From Pyxicephalus adspersus (lineage: Eukaryota; Chordata; Amphibia; Anura; Pyxicephalidae), in assembly GCF_032062135.1 (NCBI RefSeq), contig NC_092866.1:24775734-24839733 (forward strand): 64,000 nt of DNA, read 5' to 3'. Below are positions 13,245 through 25,290 of the stretch, one piece after another; positions within the stretch are counted from its first letter, which is position 1; each line of letters begins with the position of its first letter. The notes under the pieces are model-generated. The model did not search any database. It was not told the origin of the DNA and was given only the letters and a program-made list of their open reading frames with translations. A program made the position numbers and the translations under genes.

Positions 13245-13981
13245 CCTCAGGTCCCCCCGCAGGACCTAACACGGGCCAATGCACAAAAAGTATTTCAGGT
13301 AGTGGACTACTGAAGCCACCCCTGCCAAATCCCTAACAACCCACTCCCAAGAAAGAGCTAAATGCCCCAAAATATGCACATAAAATGGAGCTTCGGATGG
13401 GCAGACAACCATCTACAAAGTATGACTCCTCCCACTGACAGCCCAGCAAATGCAAGCTTTCGGGATGCTTTGGCAACGAATGAAATGTCAACTCAATGTC
13501 AGCCTTCGCCAGCAAAAAAGCCCTTCCCATAGCGGTGCACCCAAGCCAAGGTGCTGTTAAAAGATGTGTAAGTAAGAGACTGAACATAAAGTGTGGTCAA
13601 TGGCATCATTACCAAGCCAATGGGCAGGTAAGTTAAATGATGAACAAGCCAAATATTGTTTTGCTCTTTCTTCGGCACCAACCCCAAAGGGGTAACAACC
13701 AAGTCTGCTATGGAGGGACCAGAAAAAGACCCGACATCCTCCCCAATTTCACCTTTCCTTACTTTGGCTCCCACCACCTCTGGATGCACCAACACCAAGC
13801 ACAAATTCTTTGCCCCATCCAGCGCCCCATGCAGCAAACACGGAATATGAAAACCATCCCTTAACCCCTCCGCCTCCCTATCCAGATACCTACCAAAGAA
13901 AGGGTATTTAAAGGCAACCTTTCTATCCTCGCCGGCATTGGCCCTCTTCACAGTGCTATCCAAAGCTTGCATGTGGAGCAT
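13245..13981 (-). pseudogene. reverse transcriptase remnant of the Ngaro-type element
   Basis: Minus-strand frames read in order: HPEVVGAKVRKGEIGEDVG, then SPSIADLVVTPLGLVPKKE-like wording, then VHHLTYLP, then SYTSFNST, then LLAKADIELTFHSLPKHP and LLGCQWEESYF followed by SCAYFGAFSSFL-like wording. These are the successive blocks of a DIRS/Ngaro reverse transcriptase. The catalytic box that should read YxDD appears as HYLKYFLCIGP at about 13307-13270, so both aspartates are lost. Frameshifts join the pieces. The enzyme is dead. The frame continues directly into the RNase H segment. Confidence 0.8.
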
Positions 13982-13989
13982 TTATGTTT

Positions 13990-14700
13990 AAACACATTCC
14001 CCCAAATTAACAGTTGCCTTCATTAAGACAAACAGAGTCCCCACACACACAAGACCAAAGAGCCTGAACTAAAGGCACCGCCCCCCCCCCCCATATCCCC
14101 AGGAAAGGGCTGCACCCCAACTTTGGCCTTATGGTCCCAGCGTATAAATAGGCAAACCACCTTCCTCTGGCGGAACTCCTCTTTGTACCATAGCCAGACT
14201 GCCATAAACCCAACAGGCCTCGTTGATGGCATCCAGGTAACAAAAGACTGCCGAGCAATGCTCCAGGGTCCACTCGCCTATTACACTGGCAAGGATAAGA
14301 AAGGCATGCAGCTAATTAGTGAATGTGCAAAGAATGATATGCAACCTATGCTTCTCCTCCTCTTTTCCCCCCCTCTCCATAAAGCCTATCTAACTGATAA
14401 CATTCCAACAGCAGCAGTGAGAATGAATCAACATATTCCCCCTGATTCATGGGGCTTCCCATGCACCTTTAAGTTCTGGAGGAAGAAGACAATCTTATTC
14501 ATTCAGATGGGCACACTCAGTCAGCAGGTTAGCCAGCTGCTCCCTGAACCACTCAGTGCCCCTGGAACTCCACCAGGATGTGGTCCATGTTTCCTTTTGT
14601 ATTCAGGCTCCTACACTCTCACCCAACTTTCTTCTTTCAACTCCCAAAAAATCTGCCATCCTCTTCCTCTTTCCTTAACTCCAATCAACTTCCATCTTCA
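13990..14700 (-). pseudogene. gag-like ORF1 remnant of the Ngaro-type element
   Basis: On the minus strand the frames carry fragments typical of ORF1 in Ngaro elements: a segment reading YKEEFRQRKV (near 14180), then, near 14040-13990, a cysteine finger starting CLFNEGNC-like wording (here VCLNEGNC) followed by further Cys residues and the segment ALDSTVKRANAGE. That finger resembles the nucleic-acid-binding C-terminus of the gag-like protein. At least two frame changes and several stops are present, so nothing full-length can be made. The start of the ORF cannot be located. A 221-codon open frame on the opposite strand is taken as a shadow. Confidence 0.6.
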
Positions 14701-14790
14701 TCCCTTTTTTGAGCCCCCCCCCCCTTTTCCTTTTTTGGGTGCCCACTTCCAGGCATTACTTATGCATCAGCAAGCAGAATTTAAATAAAC

Positions 14791-15671
14791 AGAGAAAAAC
14801 ATTGGTATGTTTGATTAGGCATAATAGTAAATGTATTCAACATTACTAACAAGCATTTAAAAAATACTTACTGATATCCTGCTGCATCAGTGGTTTCTGA
14901 ATCACATCTGCAAGCCCTGGTTTTAAATTAGTCTACATGAATTCCCTGTAGCTGTAACTATAAAGATATTTTCCATGCATTATACTATATGATATTGTTG
15001 TGCTTTCCATGACCTGGATGTCAGGGGTTTTAGTTTGATTGTTACTTGTGCATCTAAAGGTCAAATGGAAATACACTTAAATCTATAGCTAGTTATGTGT
15101 ATTGCATTAAATAAAACCTGTAGCCAAGAGTAGGAATAAATAACAATTGGAGTGGAGCATTTTTAAGCATGGATTATCAGGTGCAACATGTGCAAAGTAT
15201 ACAAGGCCATGTAACCTTTGCATTATTTTAATATACGGTACTCTTGCTGCTTTCAGCCTGTTATAAATCACGTTAGTGTTCATATTAAATAGTGATTGAT
15301 TGTTTTAGATCAGTTTACTAGTTGAGCAGCATCCCTCTGTTGACCTGCTCCTCCCCTCCGTGGGCACAGATGCTGCAGTAACTCATGCTATTGATCCAAG
15401 CAGCATTGATCACATGCTTTTGGTGACCCAAAGAGCACCGGGACATGTAAGCGTTGATTTCTGCTACCCTCTCCCAGGGCAATAAACTACTGAGATGTAT
15501 GAGTGTCAGACTGTGTACCCTTATTAACCTCTTGATATTTTTTTTGAGTCATGTAAGTTTCAACGAAGCGTCTGTTATTTACAGTACAGTGGAATTTCAC
15601 ATACACAGATATATAAAACATACACATGAAATATAATTACATGTCATGAAATTAAAGCCATTTTGTGATCT
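14791..15671. other. non-coding stretch, no gene seen
   Basis: AT-rich sequence without recognisable coding or transposon structure. A GC-richer segment at about 15330-15500 may be a regulatory or repeat fragment, but nothing identifies it. Confidence 0.5.
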
Positions 15672-16009
15672 TTAACCACTTAAGTGTCCAGGCCTGTTTC
15701 TCTCTCAATCTTCTTTAACCCCAAAGCTTTTTGTTGGGGAGGGGGAGCGGGGATATATATAGGGCTTGCATTTGGTAGCTAATTTGAATGAATGCATATA
15801 TTTTTTTCTTTTTTATTGGATATAAATAATTTTAAAAAAAGATGTACGCAGTGCATAATAACAGGTGTTTTATAGAAGATCGTTTTTGTCTGCAGTTCCA
15901 CTGAAAACAGCAAAAGGAATCCAAGATTCTACAAAGAGAACCAGTGTGTAAACCAAAAGCTGCTATCACAGTGTCAGTTTTAAACAGAGCTTGAGACTCA
16001 AGTGGTTAA
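15672..16009. mobile_element. piggyBac-type TTAA-flanked MITE, 338 bp
   Basis: TTAA stands at both ends (15672-15675 and 16006-16009), followed inward by inverted termini: TTAACCACTTAAGTGTC on the left and TTAACCACTTGAGTC on the right when read on the other strand. The interior is AT-rich with no open frame. Its termini resemble those of the larger TTAA elements at 2691 and 37122 (TTAACCACCTGAGCG), so all three may have used one transposase. Confidence 0.75.
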
Positions 16010-16521
16010 GAGTTGCCAAAGTAACTTGTGTGGCTGAATTACTGATCGGTAGTCCCATAAAAGTATGTCATGTTTCTTAAATTTTAATATCTGCTTTTTT
16101 AGATTTCTTTAGCCTGGCCATATGATGTGCAGGGTCCTCTTTATCTCCCAATCTTTTCTAGCAATAAGTGGTTCTTGTTTATTCATAAAATGGCTCTCAC
16201 ATCATGATTTCAGTGTCATTATTTGCATCAATATACTGTGAATGAGAATGAAATCTGGGTTCTATTCTGGCCATACTATGTTGCTTGACTTCTTTTCTTT
16301 GGCTATATTATCATTCTGATTGATGTTGAGACAGATCAGACGCCTCCCTAATGGGTAATGGTAATGGATGATTGTATTTTTACAATTGTAAATTTACAAA
16401 ATCACCATTTTTGTCCACATGTTGTTCTGTGGTTTGGGTAGACCCTTCTAATCTTTAGAAATCTTTTAATCTTTAAAACTTTATAAAAACGTTGTTGGAC
16501 CTTGTGGCTCATATTGGCAGA

Positions 16522-16544
16522 GAATCATCTGACGTGTGTACATA
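16522..16544. repeat. isolated end of a TACACACG-type MITE
   Basis: The string GAGAATCATCTGACGTGTGT matches the right end of the MITE family annotated at 32422, 56112 and 59334. The rest of the element is absent, so this is a terminal fragment or chance survival of one end. Confidence 0.45.
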
Positions 16545-16830
16545 GTTTATTCTGTGCATATTTTGGTGATCCCTGCTATTGTAACAGAAGGACACTATTT
16601 AGCAAGCCATTCATTTGTTCTACAGCTTTTTTTGTTGTTAGTGAGGAGTATCTAAATTCGTTGATACTGGTTCCCACCATTAACCTGCAAATGAATACTA
16701 CAGAACTAAAATGATATATATATATATCCCAAATTTATTGCAAAACTGAATTTTTGTGGGAAGGCACTCTGACAGTCATCTTTTGAATTAATAGATTATA
16801 TGTATAAATATATCATAAGTAATGGCAAGC

Positions 16831-16954
16831 ACATCAAGGAATGCGTATGAGCGCAGATATATGCAGGTATAGAACATGTTCTGGCTCCAAAAACATCAAG
16901 GAATGCGTATGAGCGCAGATATATGCAAGTATAGAACATGTTCTGGCTCCAAAA
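16831..16954. repeat. 62-bp tandem duplication
   Basis: Two adjacent 62-base units, 16831-16892 and 16893-16954, start ACATCAAGGAATGCGTATGA and differ at only one position (ATGCAGG versus ATGCAAG). The near identity indicates a recent duplication. Confidence 0.95.
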
Positions 16955-19900
16955 AATGTGTGCCCCTCTTTACATCATTTAACTACAGTATAATTTGGCC
17001 CTATAATAGAATTTTAAAAGCACCATACTTCTAAAATGCTATTTCCTTCCAGAATTATATTGTATCTTATGTGGCTATGTCATTAATAAAAAATGATTTA
17101 TTAGTTATATCAATTATATTTAAATTTCTTTTTCTTTATGCTGTATTTACTGTGCTGTCATATTTTTGTGAGCAGGAAGCAATATAAATTTGTGTGAAGT
17201 ATAGAGCAGAAATAGAACATCAAAGGGTGAAAATGGTAGCTAGGACACACATTTTGTGACATAGGACATTCTGACATGTTTTCTTATAAAGAGAGGTAAA
17301 AGTATCAGTTGGGATGGGCATTTTCTAACACAGGACATTGTGATAAATGCATATACAGAGTTACAGAAAAGACAAGAATATTTGTGCTTTACTGACCCAG
17401 TGTATCCAGGACTTCTGTTTTGATCTCTGGACTGATTCTGAGTAAAGAATCATCCTACAGCCCTAAACCTTTTTTTCATGATAACTAATTTCAGTGGTTG
17501 AAGTGTGGTATATCTGGCAGACTGCAACATATACAGTCAATATAGCGATTGTGAACTTACTATGTTATTTTACCATATACCATTTACCATTCATTATATC
17601 ATACATGTAAACATTATTTCATCCATTAATTATCATATTCTCCATCATAATACATTTTAGCCAGTTGTCCAAGGAAGACAGAAAGCTTGTTAGGGTTTCA
17701 CTTCTGTCCTGCCATTGAATTAGACATGCAAGCTAACAGTTAAACATTGAAAGCTGATATTACAGAAGTTTTTTTAAATTAGCAAGATCATAAAAAAAAG
17801 TTGTAAAGGTGCTGGAGGTGCCGACACCCACAGGTATTGGTATATATACATCAGTAAAGTAAATATATAAATGTGTTTTTAGATGGCCCTAAAATCTGAG
17901 ATCTTCGTGTCTACTCCCGTGAACAGACTCTGATAGCCATAAGCGGCTGTCTGGGGGCCTCTGTTCAGCTCTATGATCAATGACGCCTACTGCAGGACAT
18001 ACCTTCTTCCGATGCAGGTCCATAAATCAACAGACCTAAATGCACAAGGCTGCGTTACAGTTCTACTGATTTGTGAACCTGTGTTGACATATGGTGTACC
18101 CTGCAGACAGCCGCTGACAACTGTCAAAATCAGTGTAGAAGTGTGGGCATAAAGAGGAGCTTCCAACCTGCTGATATATGAGCTGACAAAAGGTGAAGTG
18201 CTTGATGTAAGGAATGAATGAAGGATACAGAAAGTAAATGATACAGAAGGTGAGGAATGTGTAGTCTTCCATGGTTTAAATAAGGCATGAATGAACAATA
18301 TAGAAGTTGCTACAGTCAAAAGAAGGAACCACAGCATGTGGTGGAGGATGCAGGCATCTGACACTCTAGGAAGTGAAAGTAGGGAGGCTGCAGTACAATA
18401 GAGAGGGAACAGAGTGAACACCTAGGCTGCTAGAAGCAAGTATTGAATGGTACTGGCATTCTTATATCTTTGTGGAACTGACAGGGACTTTTTAATAATG
18501 TATAAGTGAGGAATTCAGAAGATTAATAATATTAAAGAAGATAATACTGTAGATGATGGAACTAATAATGAAGTTGAACAGTCTTTGGATTCATCGAAGG
18601 AATAGGATTTAATACAGAATAATGTTTGACTAATATCATGTCGGAGGAATATGTGAACACATGTATGCACATAAGTTGGCCCAGGAAGTGGCCCAAAGGT
18701 GTTAATTTGCCTAGAGCTGTCTTGTAGTCTTAATCTGGTTCTGCTAATGGAAGTTTATTGGCACAGTCAACCACTCAAATGTGAGGTATACAAATACTAA
18801 TTGTCAGAAGTATTAGCACAGTATCAGGTAAAGCAACTGTAAAGATATATCAATGTTCAAATATTTCTCACAGAACAGTTTGCCTTTTGTTTAAAGACTA
18901 AGCTTAATTAAACTATGTTGAGTTTATCCCACAATGAGTTATTAAGGCAAAAGTATCCTTATTCTTTTAAAGGCCATGCATACACATTTGTTTGGTTCAA
19001 GCCCCTGACCATCAGGGAAGCGTGCATTGTAGGAATTGTTTGCTTAGTACCAACTTACAAACAGTAAGCCAGTTTATATTAAGTCTAGGGGAGCCACTTT
19101 CAACCAGGGTTCTCTTTGGAACCCTAGACATTTATCTGTCTTATGGGTGGTATTCAGACCACCACTGTTAAAAGAACATTATTTCAGCTCAATGAACCGG
19201 ATTTTCATATGGGGTTTTGAGATCTTGAAATAACTTAAAGGGTTCCTCTGGGGTAAAACAGCTGAGAAAAGCTCTAGGGACTTCTGGTATCCATTCAGGT
19301 ATGAGACAGGTGCACATGTAATCAATTTAAGTTCTCTGCTTTTTCATTTTTGTGCTATTTTTGAGCTTTAGTACAGTTACATTTAAATACCAAACTTTGG
19401 GTTTGGGGTACACCGGGACATTCTCCTCCACCATCCTTAATGTATCAAGAATGTGCAGAGCAGGTAGAAATGTGCTTTCTGTACAAGGATTGCTGTTACT
19501 GTAGGTTTAGTACAAGAACATAGTCAATTTATAATATTACTAGAAAGGCATACCAAGACATGAGAACAATTTTATAAATCTAAGTTGTATTGTGATAAAG
19601 ACTCTTTTTGTCATGTCCTATGCTCATCTCTAATCCTATTTTGAAAAGCAAACAATTCTTATTTTGCTTGCTACTTCTTTCCCACTAGATGCTAAGCTAT
19701 TTTTTTCTAGTTTCCTTGATCTCTTTTACTCGCTGCAGAAACTGTTTATCTGTCTCTGCCATCTTGAATGCTGATTAGTAAAGGCAGTTATATTTGCTCT
19801 GACACTAGACTGATGCCTTTTTAAAGTACTGCCTGGTGCAGAAGCTTTGGGGGAATCTTTAATATTGACTTTAACATATTTGTGCAGAGAACTCACTGAG

Positions 19901-21899
19901 GGATTGCTCACAATTAATTGCATCCATGAGTTGAAGTGTTCATTAATTATTCCAACCTTCCCTCTCGCTGTTTGATATGGGCATTGCCAGACCAGCTCCT
20001 TCTGTTTTTGCTTTTCAGTTACTAGCTAAGAATAGAATTACAATCAAACTCCTGTTCCCTATTGGTAACTGTCTGCTTGACATGCTGAAAGCTATAAATT
20101 CTAGAGGATCTTTATAAAACATTGTGAATAGCAGTGTGGGTTCAAAAATATATTAATTTTATGTCATGTTTCATTACTATACAATAGAATTTTTGTCACA
20201 TTTTTCTTGACTCAGCAAATGTGAGTATAGGCAGTGCAGCAATATAGAATATAATGCGGAAAGTGCCATTATCCAGCTTTTTATAATCTGAACTGTAGTG
20301 GTGATGTATTTCCAAACCAATAGTCACATTAGGTTATTATAACACCTTAGGAAATAGCAAACACTGTTTCCATTGTTTAAAAATTATTAAGTTACACAAG
20401 AATCTTAGTTAATACTTTTCAATGAGTTAATATGTTTGCGCTTTCTAAATAAAGTTCAATAAGAATCATTTGTGCATCTACCATTTTTATTTTCTCCATT
20501 TCAATGTGGTGCTGTAGAGTATTTCCCTGTGAGTGGAAAACGTAGTGAGTGGAATATTTTGATGACAAGCTTTGTTTATTACACATTATACATGAGCAGT
20601 GTTCAATAATTGTGATAAATGGCAAGATAAATTGGTCCAGTATTAGGGCTGGTATACATGAGCAGATCTGCTGCCAATTTTGTGCTTAACTAATTTGATA
20701 CCTGAGTAATGGTTGTTCCAAAGTCATAACACATTGCACACACATTTGCAATATTCCTAAATGATTTTGTGCTGTACTTTCACTTTGTCCTATAATGTGT
20801 TTGCTTTTTAGCTTGATGACAATCATATCAGACATATAAGATGTTTGCTATTTATCTATATTTATTTATGGGTGAAACACGCCGGGTAACAAGACAATTT
20901 ACAGGTTTTCGGCTTATTTACACTATACGCGATTAAGGTTACTTAGAAAAGGCAAACTATGTTTAGTTTAGCAGTTTCCAACCCATGATGACACAATGGG
21001 AGATGGATTCACATATCTATTCTTTGATGTATATTATCATTTGTAACAATCCTTTCTAAATGTATTACTTTAAAATCAGCCTTGAAACCCTACTATTTCC
21101 TTTCTTCCTTAATGCTTATATGGCAGGTGTCATCCTAATAGTTAGTACACTATTCAGTAGGAGCAAACCCACCGTTCAACAATCATCAGATAGTAATTGT
21201 TACCATTCATACTTTGATAGTTACTATTTATAATATTTACATTCCCTTGCATTGCAAGTTTCTTAACATGCTGGCTTTGTGGAGAGGGCAAACACACACA
21301 AATTACACTTTCTACTGAGTCTGTAAAACTAGCAATGTAGACACAAGAACAAATGATTCTGTCTGTTTGATTCAGAAGCCAATTTGCATAGCAGTATCCC
21401 CACAATCTTCAGAAACTAGGACATATTGGAAATAGGAAATAGTGAAAACCATGTCAGTAAGTGGTAGAGTTCATCTTAAAAATAGCATTCCTAAGAAATA
21501 ATGCTATGTTAAATTTACCAGATCTGTGGGTATTCAAGAGTGGAGGAGATGGCAAGATCAACATCAATTTACGGTGACTGAACCTTTTTTGGGATGTGAA
21601 AGGAATTATACCTTCTAAATGCTATTTTAGTCTATTACTTCAGTTGTAAACTCTCTTTGTTTACGCTCGACTTCCATTTCTATGAGATGTGTGTTGTATT
21701 GATTAGCATGAGTGCTCACCTTTATAACTGTAGTAAGGAAAACCTTTTGTAGCAGTGGTGTTATTGTGGTTTATCTTGGCTATGAATTATATTAGTGACT
21801 GAAGCATAACTTCAATAAATATATGCACAGATTCCCAATCAGCTGTGTAAATGTGGAAGAACTAATATAGGTTTCAACTCTTGTCCTCCCTCCTCTACT
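16955..21899. other. non-coding stretch, no gene seen
   Basis: No gene is recognised. A 144-codon minus-strand frame at 18421-17987 has a hydrophobic start but no family resemblance, and it overlaps another frame on the same strand. A segment at about 19095-19260 with GGTTC/GGAACCC wording may be an old repeat. The remainder is AT-rich and featureless by eye. Confidence 0.5.
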
Positions 21900-22170
21900 C
21901 ACAACTGTCGATAAATTGAAATTGTCGTTTGTATTTGTGAGTGTTTTCTTAATTAAGACCTCCTAAGAAAGCCTTTTGTATTGATTCATTCCATTATCCC
22001 ATTGATTAAGTGCCCTGGCTGCGAGGCCTTTCTCTTTATCGGGAAGCAGAAGCGTGCAGTCGTTAACCACAGATGTGAGTAGTAAGTAACATATCAACTC
22101 CTGCCAAACTGGCTGGCAGTTTAATGAGGTACTGGCATCCATTCTATTGAAGGAGCCCCCTCTTCTCACT
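21900..22170. other. candidate conserved non-coding element
   Basis: A high-complexity block containing TTAATTAA, TTGATTCATT, CATTGATTAAG, GCCAAACTGGCTGGCA and several GC-richer words without simple repeats, in contrast to its AT-rich flanks. The density of homeodomain and PBX/MEIS-like words suggests an enhancer. Inference only. Confidence 0.3.
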
Positions 22171-23369
22171 CTGCTATTTCAGCCATGCATATAAACACAA
22201 ATATCTATTCTCAAATGTATTTGATATCATCTAACCCCTTTATGTGTGGGGTATGCTTTGTTGCCATTTTCCTGGGACTGTCACTATAGTGTTAAGTGTA
22301 CACCTAATCAATGCATAAATGTTTATGCAAATAGCCTGAATTTATGCAGTTTGAACACTTTAGGGACTTTGTGTGAAGATGAAACGGATGACAAATTCTC
22401 ATATTGCTATGGAAAACCGTTACACAAACAAAGCTTGTTATTTAGATTTCTCACATCTGACACGGCTATTAGATGGGCTTGCCACTTCTGATTGGTGAAG
22501 GACTATAGTATATTGACATAAAGGAGAACAGCAAACCAAGTTTTTTTTTTCTATTATATTAACAAGTCATTATTTTTCTGTTGTAAACCCCTGTGCTAAT
22601 CAGAACAATTTGGGAAAAATTAAATGATTACTAAAAGCTGATTTCTGATACTACTGACCAATCTCCACTTAAAAATTAAAAGCAAGTTTATTTTTCTTGG
22701 GGTGGGGAATTGTAGGCTTAATAATCAAATAGCATTTATATTTTAATCGTCCAAAGGGCCTGTGCACACATAGAATATGTGTTAAATGTATTTAATGTAT
22801 TGTTTGTTATACTGTTTAACAGAAAATGTTGTTAAGGGCTATATTTGCTCAAGCTGTTACTCTTTTTACAGTCAATATGAACTGCACAGATACACCCTTT
22901 AAATCTGGACACTATTTTTAAAAAAATGTATGAAGTGTGATATTCCTGTATTCACAATAATAAAATCAGCTTTTGCTGCATTATTTAGTCCAGAGCTCTC
23001 TCTAACAGTCATTCTTTTCATCCACTAGATGCCTTCAAAGATGCCCCCATAATGGCCAGGCTGTCATAGACCCCCTTCCACCACTACCTACCTCTGGGAC
23101 AGATTTACCACATAATGTGAGTTCCAAGTAGTATGGAACTACACAACGTTCACGTGTCATTATGTGAGTGCATTTCTGTACAGTCGTAGGGTCTGCTGGG
23201 AAAAATTAGGCAGAGCCCATTATGTATCTGGACCTGCCAGAAGACTTGTGGCTGAGGCATATGTATTGTGTTTCCCCCTCATAGCACTGTTTAAGCTTGG
23301 TAAACTTCTCTAACTTGGCTATAGGAAAGGAGACACACTCCTCTTCTCTCTGGCATGGTAGTACTCAGT
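22171..23369. other. non-coding stretch, no gene seen
   Basis: AT-rich, with a T-run at 22541-22550. No coding family, splice context or terminal repeats are recognised. Confidence 0.5.
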
Positions 23370-23930
23370 GCCTAAAGCGGAAGTAAACCCAAAACAAAAA
23401 AATCACACTTCAATCCCGCAAATCAGTCTATCCGTCGGGAGGTTTCTTCCATCGGGTCCCACGTCGTCCTGGTATCTGTCTTCTCCTACATCTATACCTC
23501 TCTTCTTCAGCGTTCTTCTTCCTACGTCACCCAATCTTGCACTGTGCAGGTGTCAGATCGGGTGATGTAGATTGGCTCTTGGCTGCTCCTTCTGCGCATG
23601 TCTAAAAGAAAAAAATTGCTGATCTCATGCATGTGCAGTGAGAGCAACAATTTTTTTCCCAATAGATGCAAGGGCTCCTTCTGCATTTGACATAGGTATC
23701 CCTGGAGGCTCTGTGCTCCCATTCATTCTTGATCGCCGAGGTGATCAAAAATTTAGGGGGCAGTTCCTATGAGGAAGAGGACCTGAAGGTACCTTGGAAG
23801 GACGTATTGATCAATTAGGAGGGGTGGATTAATCCTCTGATTGCTGTATGTCATAATTATACCTTCTCATACGGAGACTCTAATGTCTTCATTAAGGGGA
23901 CCTGTCATCACAAAATTTCTTGGGACCTAA
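23370..23930. repeat. candidate frog interspersed repeat (AAAGCGGAAGTAAACC type)
   Basis: The block opens with CTAAAGCGGAAGTAAACCC and is GC-richer than its flanks, with CTTGCACTGTGCAGG and TCTGCGCATGT words. A similar opening (CTAAAGCAGAACTAAAGTCC) and a GATCTTGCAC segment recur at 39361-39960. A repeat is likely, but no terminal inverted repeat closes it on the right. Confidence 0.4.
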
Positions 23931-24473
23931 TGATACTAAAAAATGTTATGAACAAAAAAAATAATAAAATATTGTAAAACTTTAAAATATATGTGTAAAA
24001 GTCAGGAAGCAGTTCAAACTCTAAGCAGATGGCTCCGACCAATAGCTGCTGGGATATGGCAAGCAAGAGAAAGAAAAGTGCTAAACAAATAAACATGTAT
24101 AAAACTCTGGAATTGTGGATTCTGCTTTAAAACATTGGTTTGTAAGTTTGTTTCCAAACTGTTACATTCTTTAAAGCTCAACCCAGACACAATACATTTA
24201 GCACTGATGAAAACTACCTGGATAGTTTCACTGGCTAAATGATTTGTAGCTTTGTTCAGCCAGCCTTGTGATCTAAGCAGCCCTGCCAGACAGCATTTGC
24301 AATAAAGAAAAGCTGCACACAGATGAGGTCATTTTGTACTTTTCTTAGTCAGATGCAGAGCTCTGACTAATTCTAAACGCACATCCTGTCCCTGTCCTAG
24401 TCTGAAAAAAAATGGATATTTATGCCAATGTTCCATAAAAATAAAAATACGTATAAATTATTGTATATCTTGT

Positions 24474-25290
24474 GGACTAACAACATGTATGCTTTATACT
24501 GTCTAGGAGGAATACATTTGGGGGAGTAAGAAATGGAAAAGAATCTGGGGGTCCTGGTAGATCATGGTAGACTTTATAACCGAATGCAATGCCAAGCTGT
24601 AATATCTAAAGCTAGCAAAGTACTTTCTTTCTACAAAGTAAAAAGAATAAACTGCAGAGATGGACACATAATCCTAACCTCATCTGGTATATGCAGTCCA
24701 GTTTTGGGCACCAGCTATTGGGAACTCAGCTTTGAGGAGAGATTAGCTAAACTGAACCTATTCTCCCTTGAGAAGAGATGTTTAAGGGGAGATCACCCTG
24801 ATCACCCTGTATAAATATATAAACGGTCCATACAGAGAACTCTTTTCCGAACTCTTCACTTTGAGATCATTACAAAGAACAAGAGGACACTCTTTGCGTC
24901 TGGAGGAAAAGAAGTTTAAGCTCCGGATAAGGAAGGGATTCTTCACTGTAAGGTCTGTGAAAATGTGAAATCGGCTCCCTCAGGAAGTAGTTTCAGCAAC
25001 TATTATAGATTGCTTTAAGAAAAAGCAATCTGTTTTTCTAGAAGCACAGAATATAACTGTGTATTAAGGATTTAAAATAAAGATAGCAGAGACCATTGAT
25101 CCAGGGAAAATCTGATTGCCTCATGAAATCAGGAAGGAGTTTTTTCCCCTGTTGAAGCAAATTGTACCAGGGTTTTTTTGCCTTCCTCTGGACCAGCCAT
25201 GCCCATATATCTGGGATATGTTTATTTCCCTAGTGGTTGAACTTGATGGACTTATGTCTTTTTGCAACCCGACTTACTATGTAACTATGA
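24474..25290 (+). mobile_element. CR1/L2-type LINE, 3' portion (copy A)
   Basis: This fragment holds the C-terminal end of a CR1-type reverse transcriptase ORF followed by its 3' tail. The tail, about 25110-25290, has the words TGTTTATTTCCCTAGTGGTT and GACTTACTATGTAACTATG, which recur in four other fragments of this window. The same stretch aligns by eye with copy B at 43545-44187 in the same orientation. The 5' part, including the RT core, is absent, as expected for a 5'-truncated LINE insertion. Confidence 0.85.
24533..25060 (+). pseudogene. CR1-type reverse transcriptase C-terminus
   Basis: A 93-codon frame begins EKNLGVLVDHGRL and includes ISKASKVLSFYKVKRI, CRDGHIIL, then LSFEERLAKLNLFSLEKR and LRGD, the characteristic C-terminal region of CR1-type ORF2. 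The stretch that normally lies between RDGHIIL and the SFEERL block is shortened by an internal deletion. The frame then shifts, and downstream frames continue with equivalents of the RSLQRTRGHSLRLEEKKF block and the final LPQEVVSATIIDCFKKK helix. Stops and frameshifts show it is dead. It has no endonuclease or catalytic core. Confidence 0.8.

Larger units (their letters stand above)
11396..14790 (-). mobile_element. Ngaro/DIRS-type tyrosine-recombinase retrotransposon, decayed
   Basis: Reading the minus strand from 14790 down to 11396, recognisable segments appear in order: a gag-like CCHC-type finger, reverse transcriptase, RNase H, tyrosine recombinase and an SGNH-hydrolase-like segment. 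The RT-RNase H-tyrosine recombinase order is diagnostic of DIRS-like retroelements. No methyltransferase domain is seen, and an SGNH-like segment follows the recombinase, which favours Ngaro over DIRS1. The block is richer in G+C than its neighbours. Many stops and frameshifts break every segment, and no split direct repeats were found at the ends, so both boundaries are approximate. Such elements integrate through a recombinase rather than an integrase. Confidence 0.85.

Noticed and set aside
14123..14788. 221-codon + strand open frame
   Set aside because: It is antisense to the gag-like part of the Ngaro-type element, and its peptide resembles nothing; a shadow of GC-rich sequence.
17987..18421. 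144-codon minus-strand frame with a hydrophobic start
   Set aside because: No family resemblance and no gene signals; overlapping frame on the same strand suggests chance.
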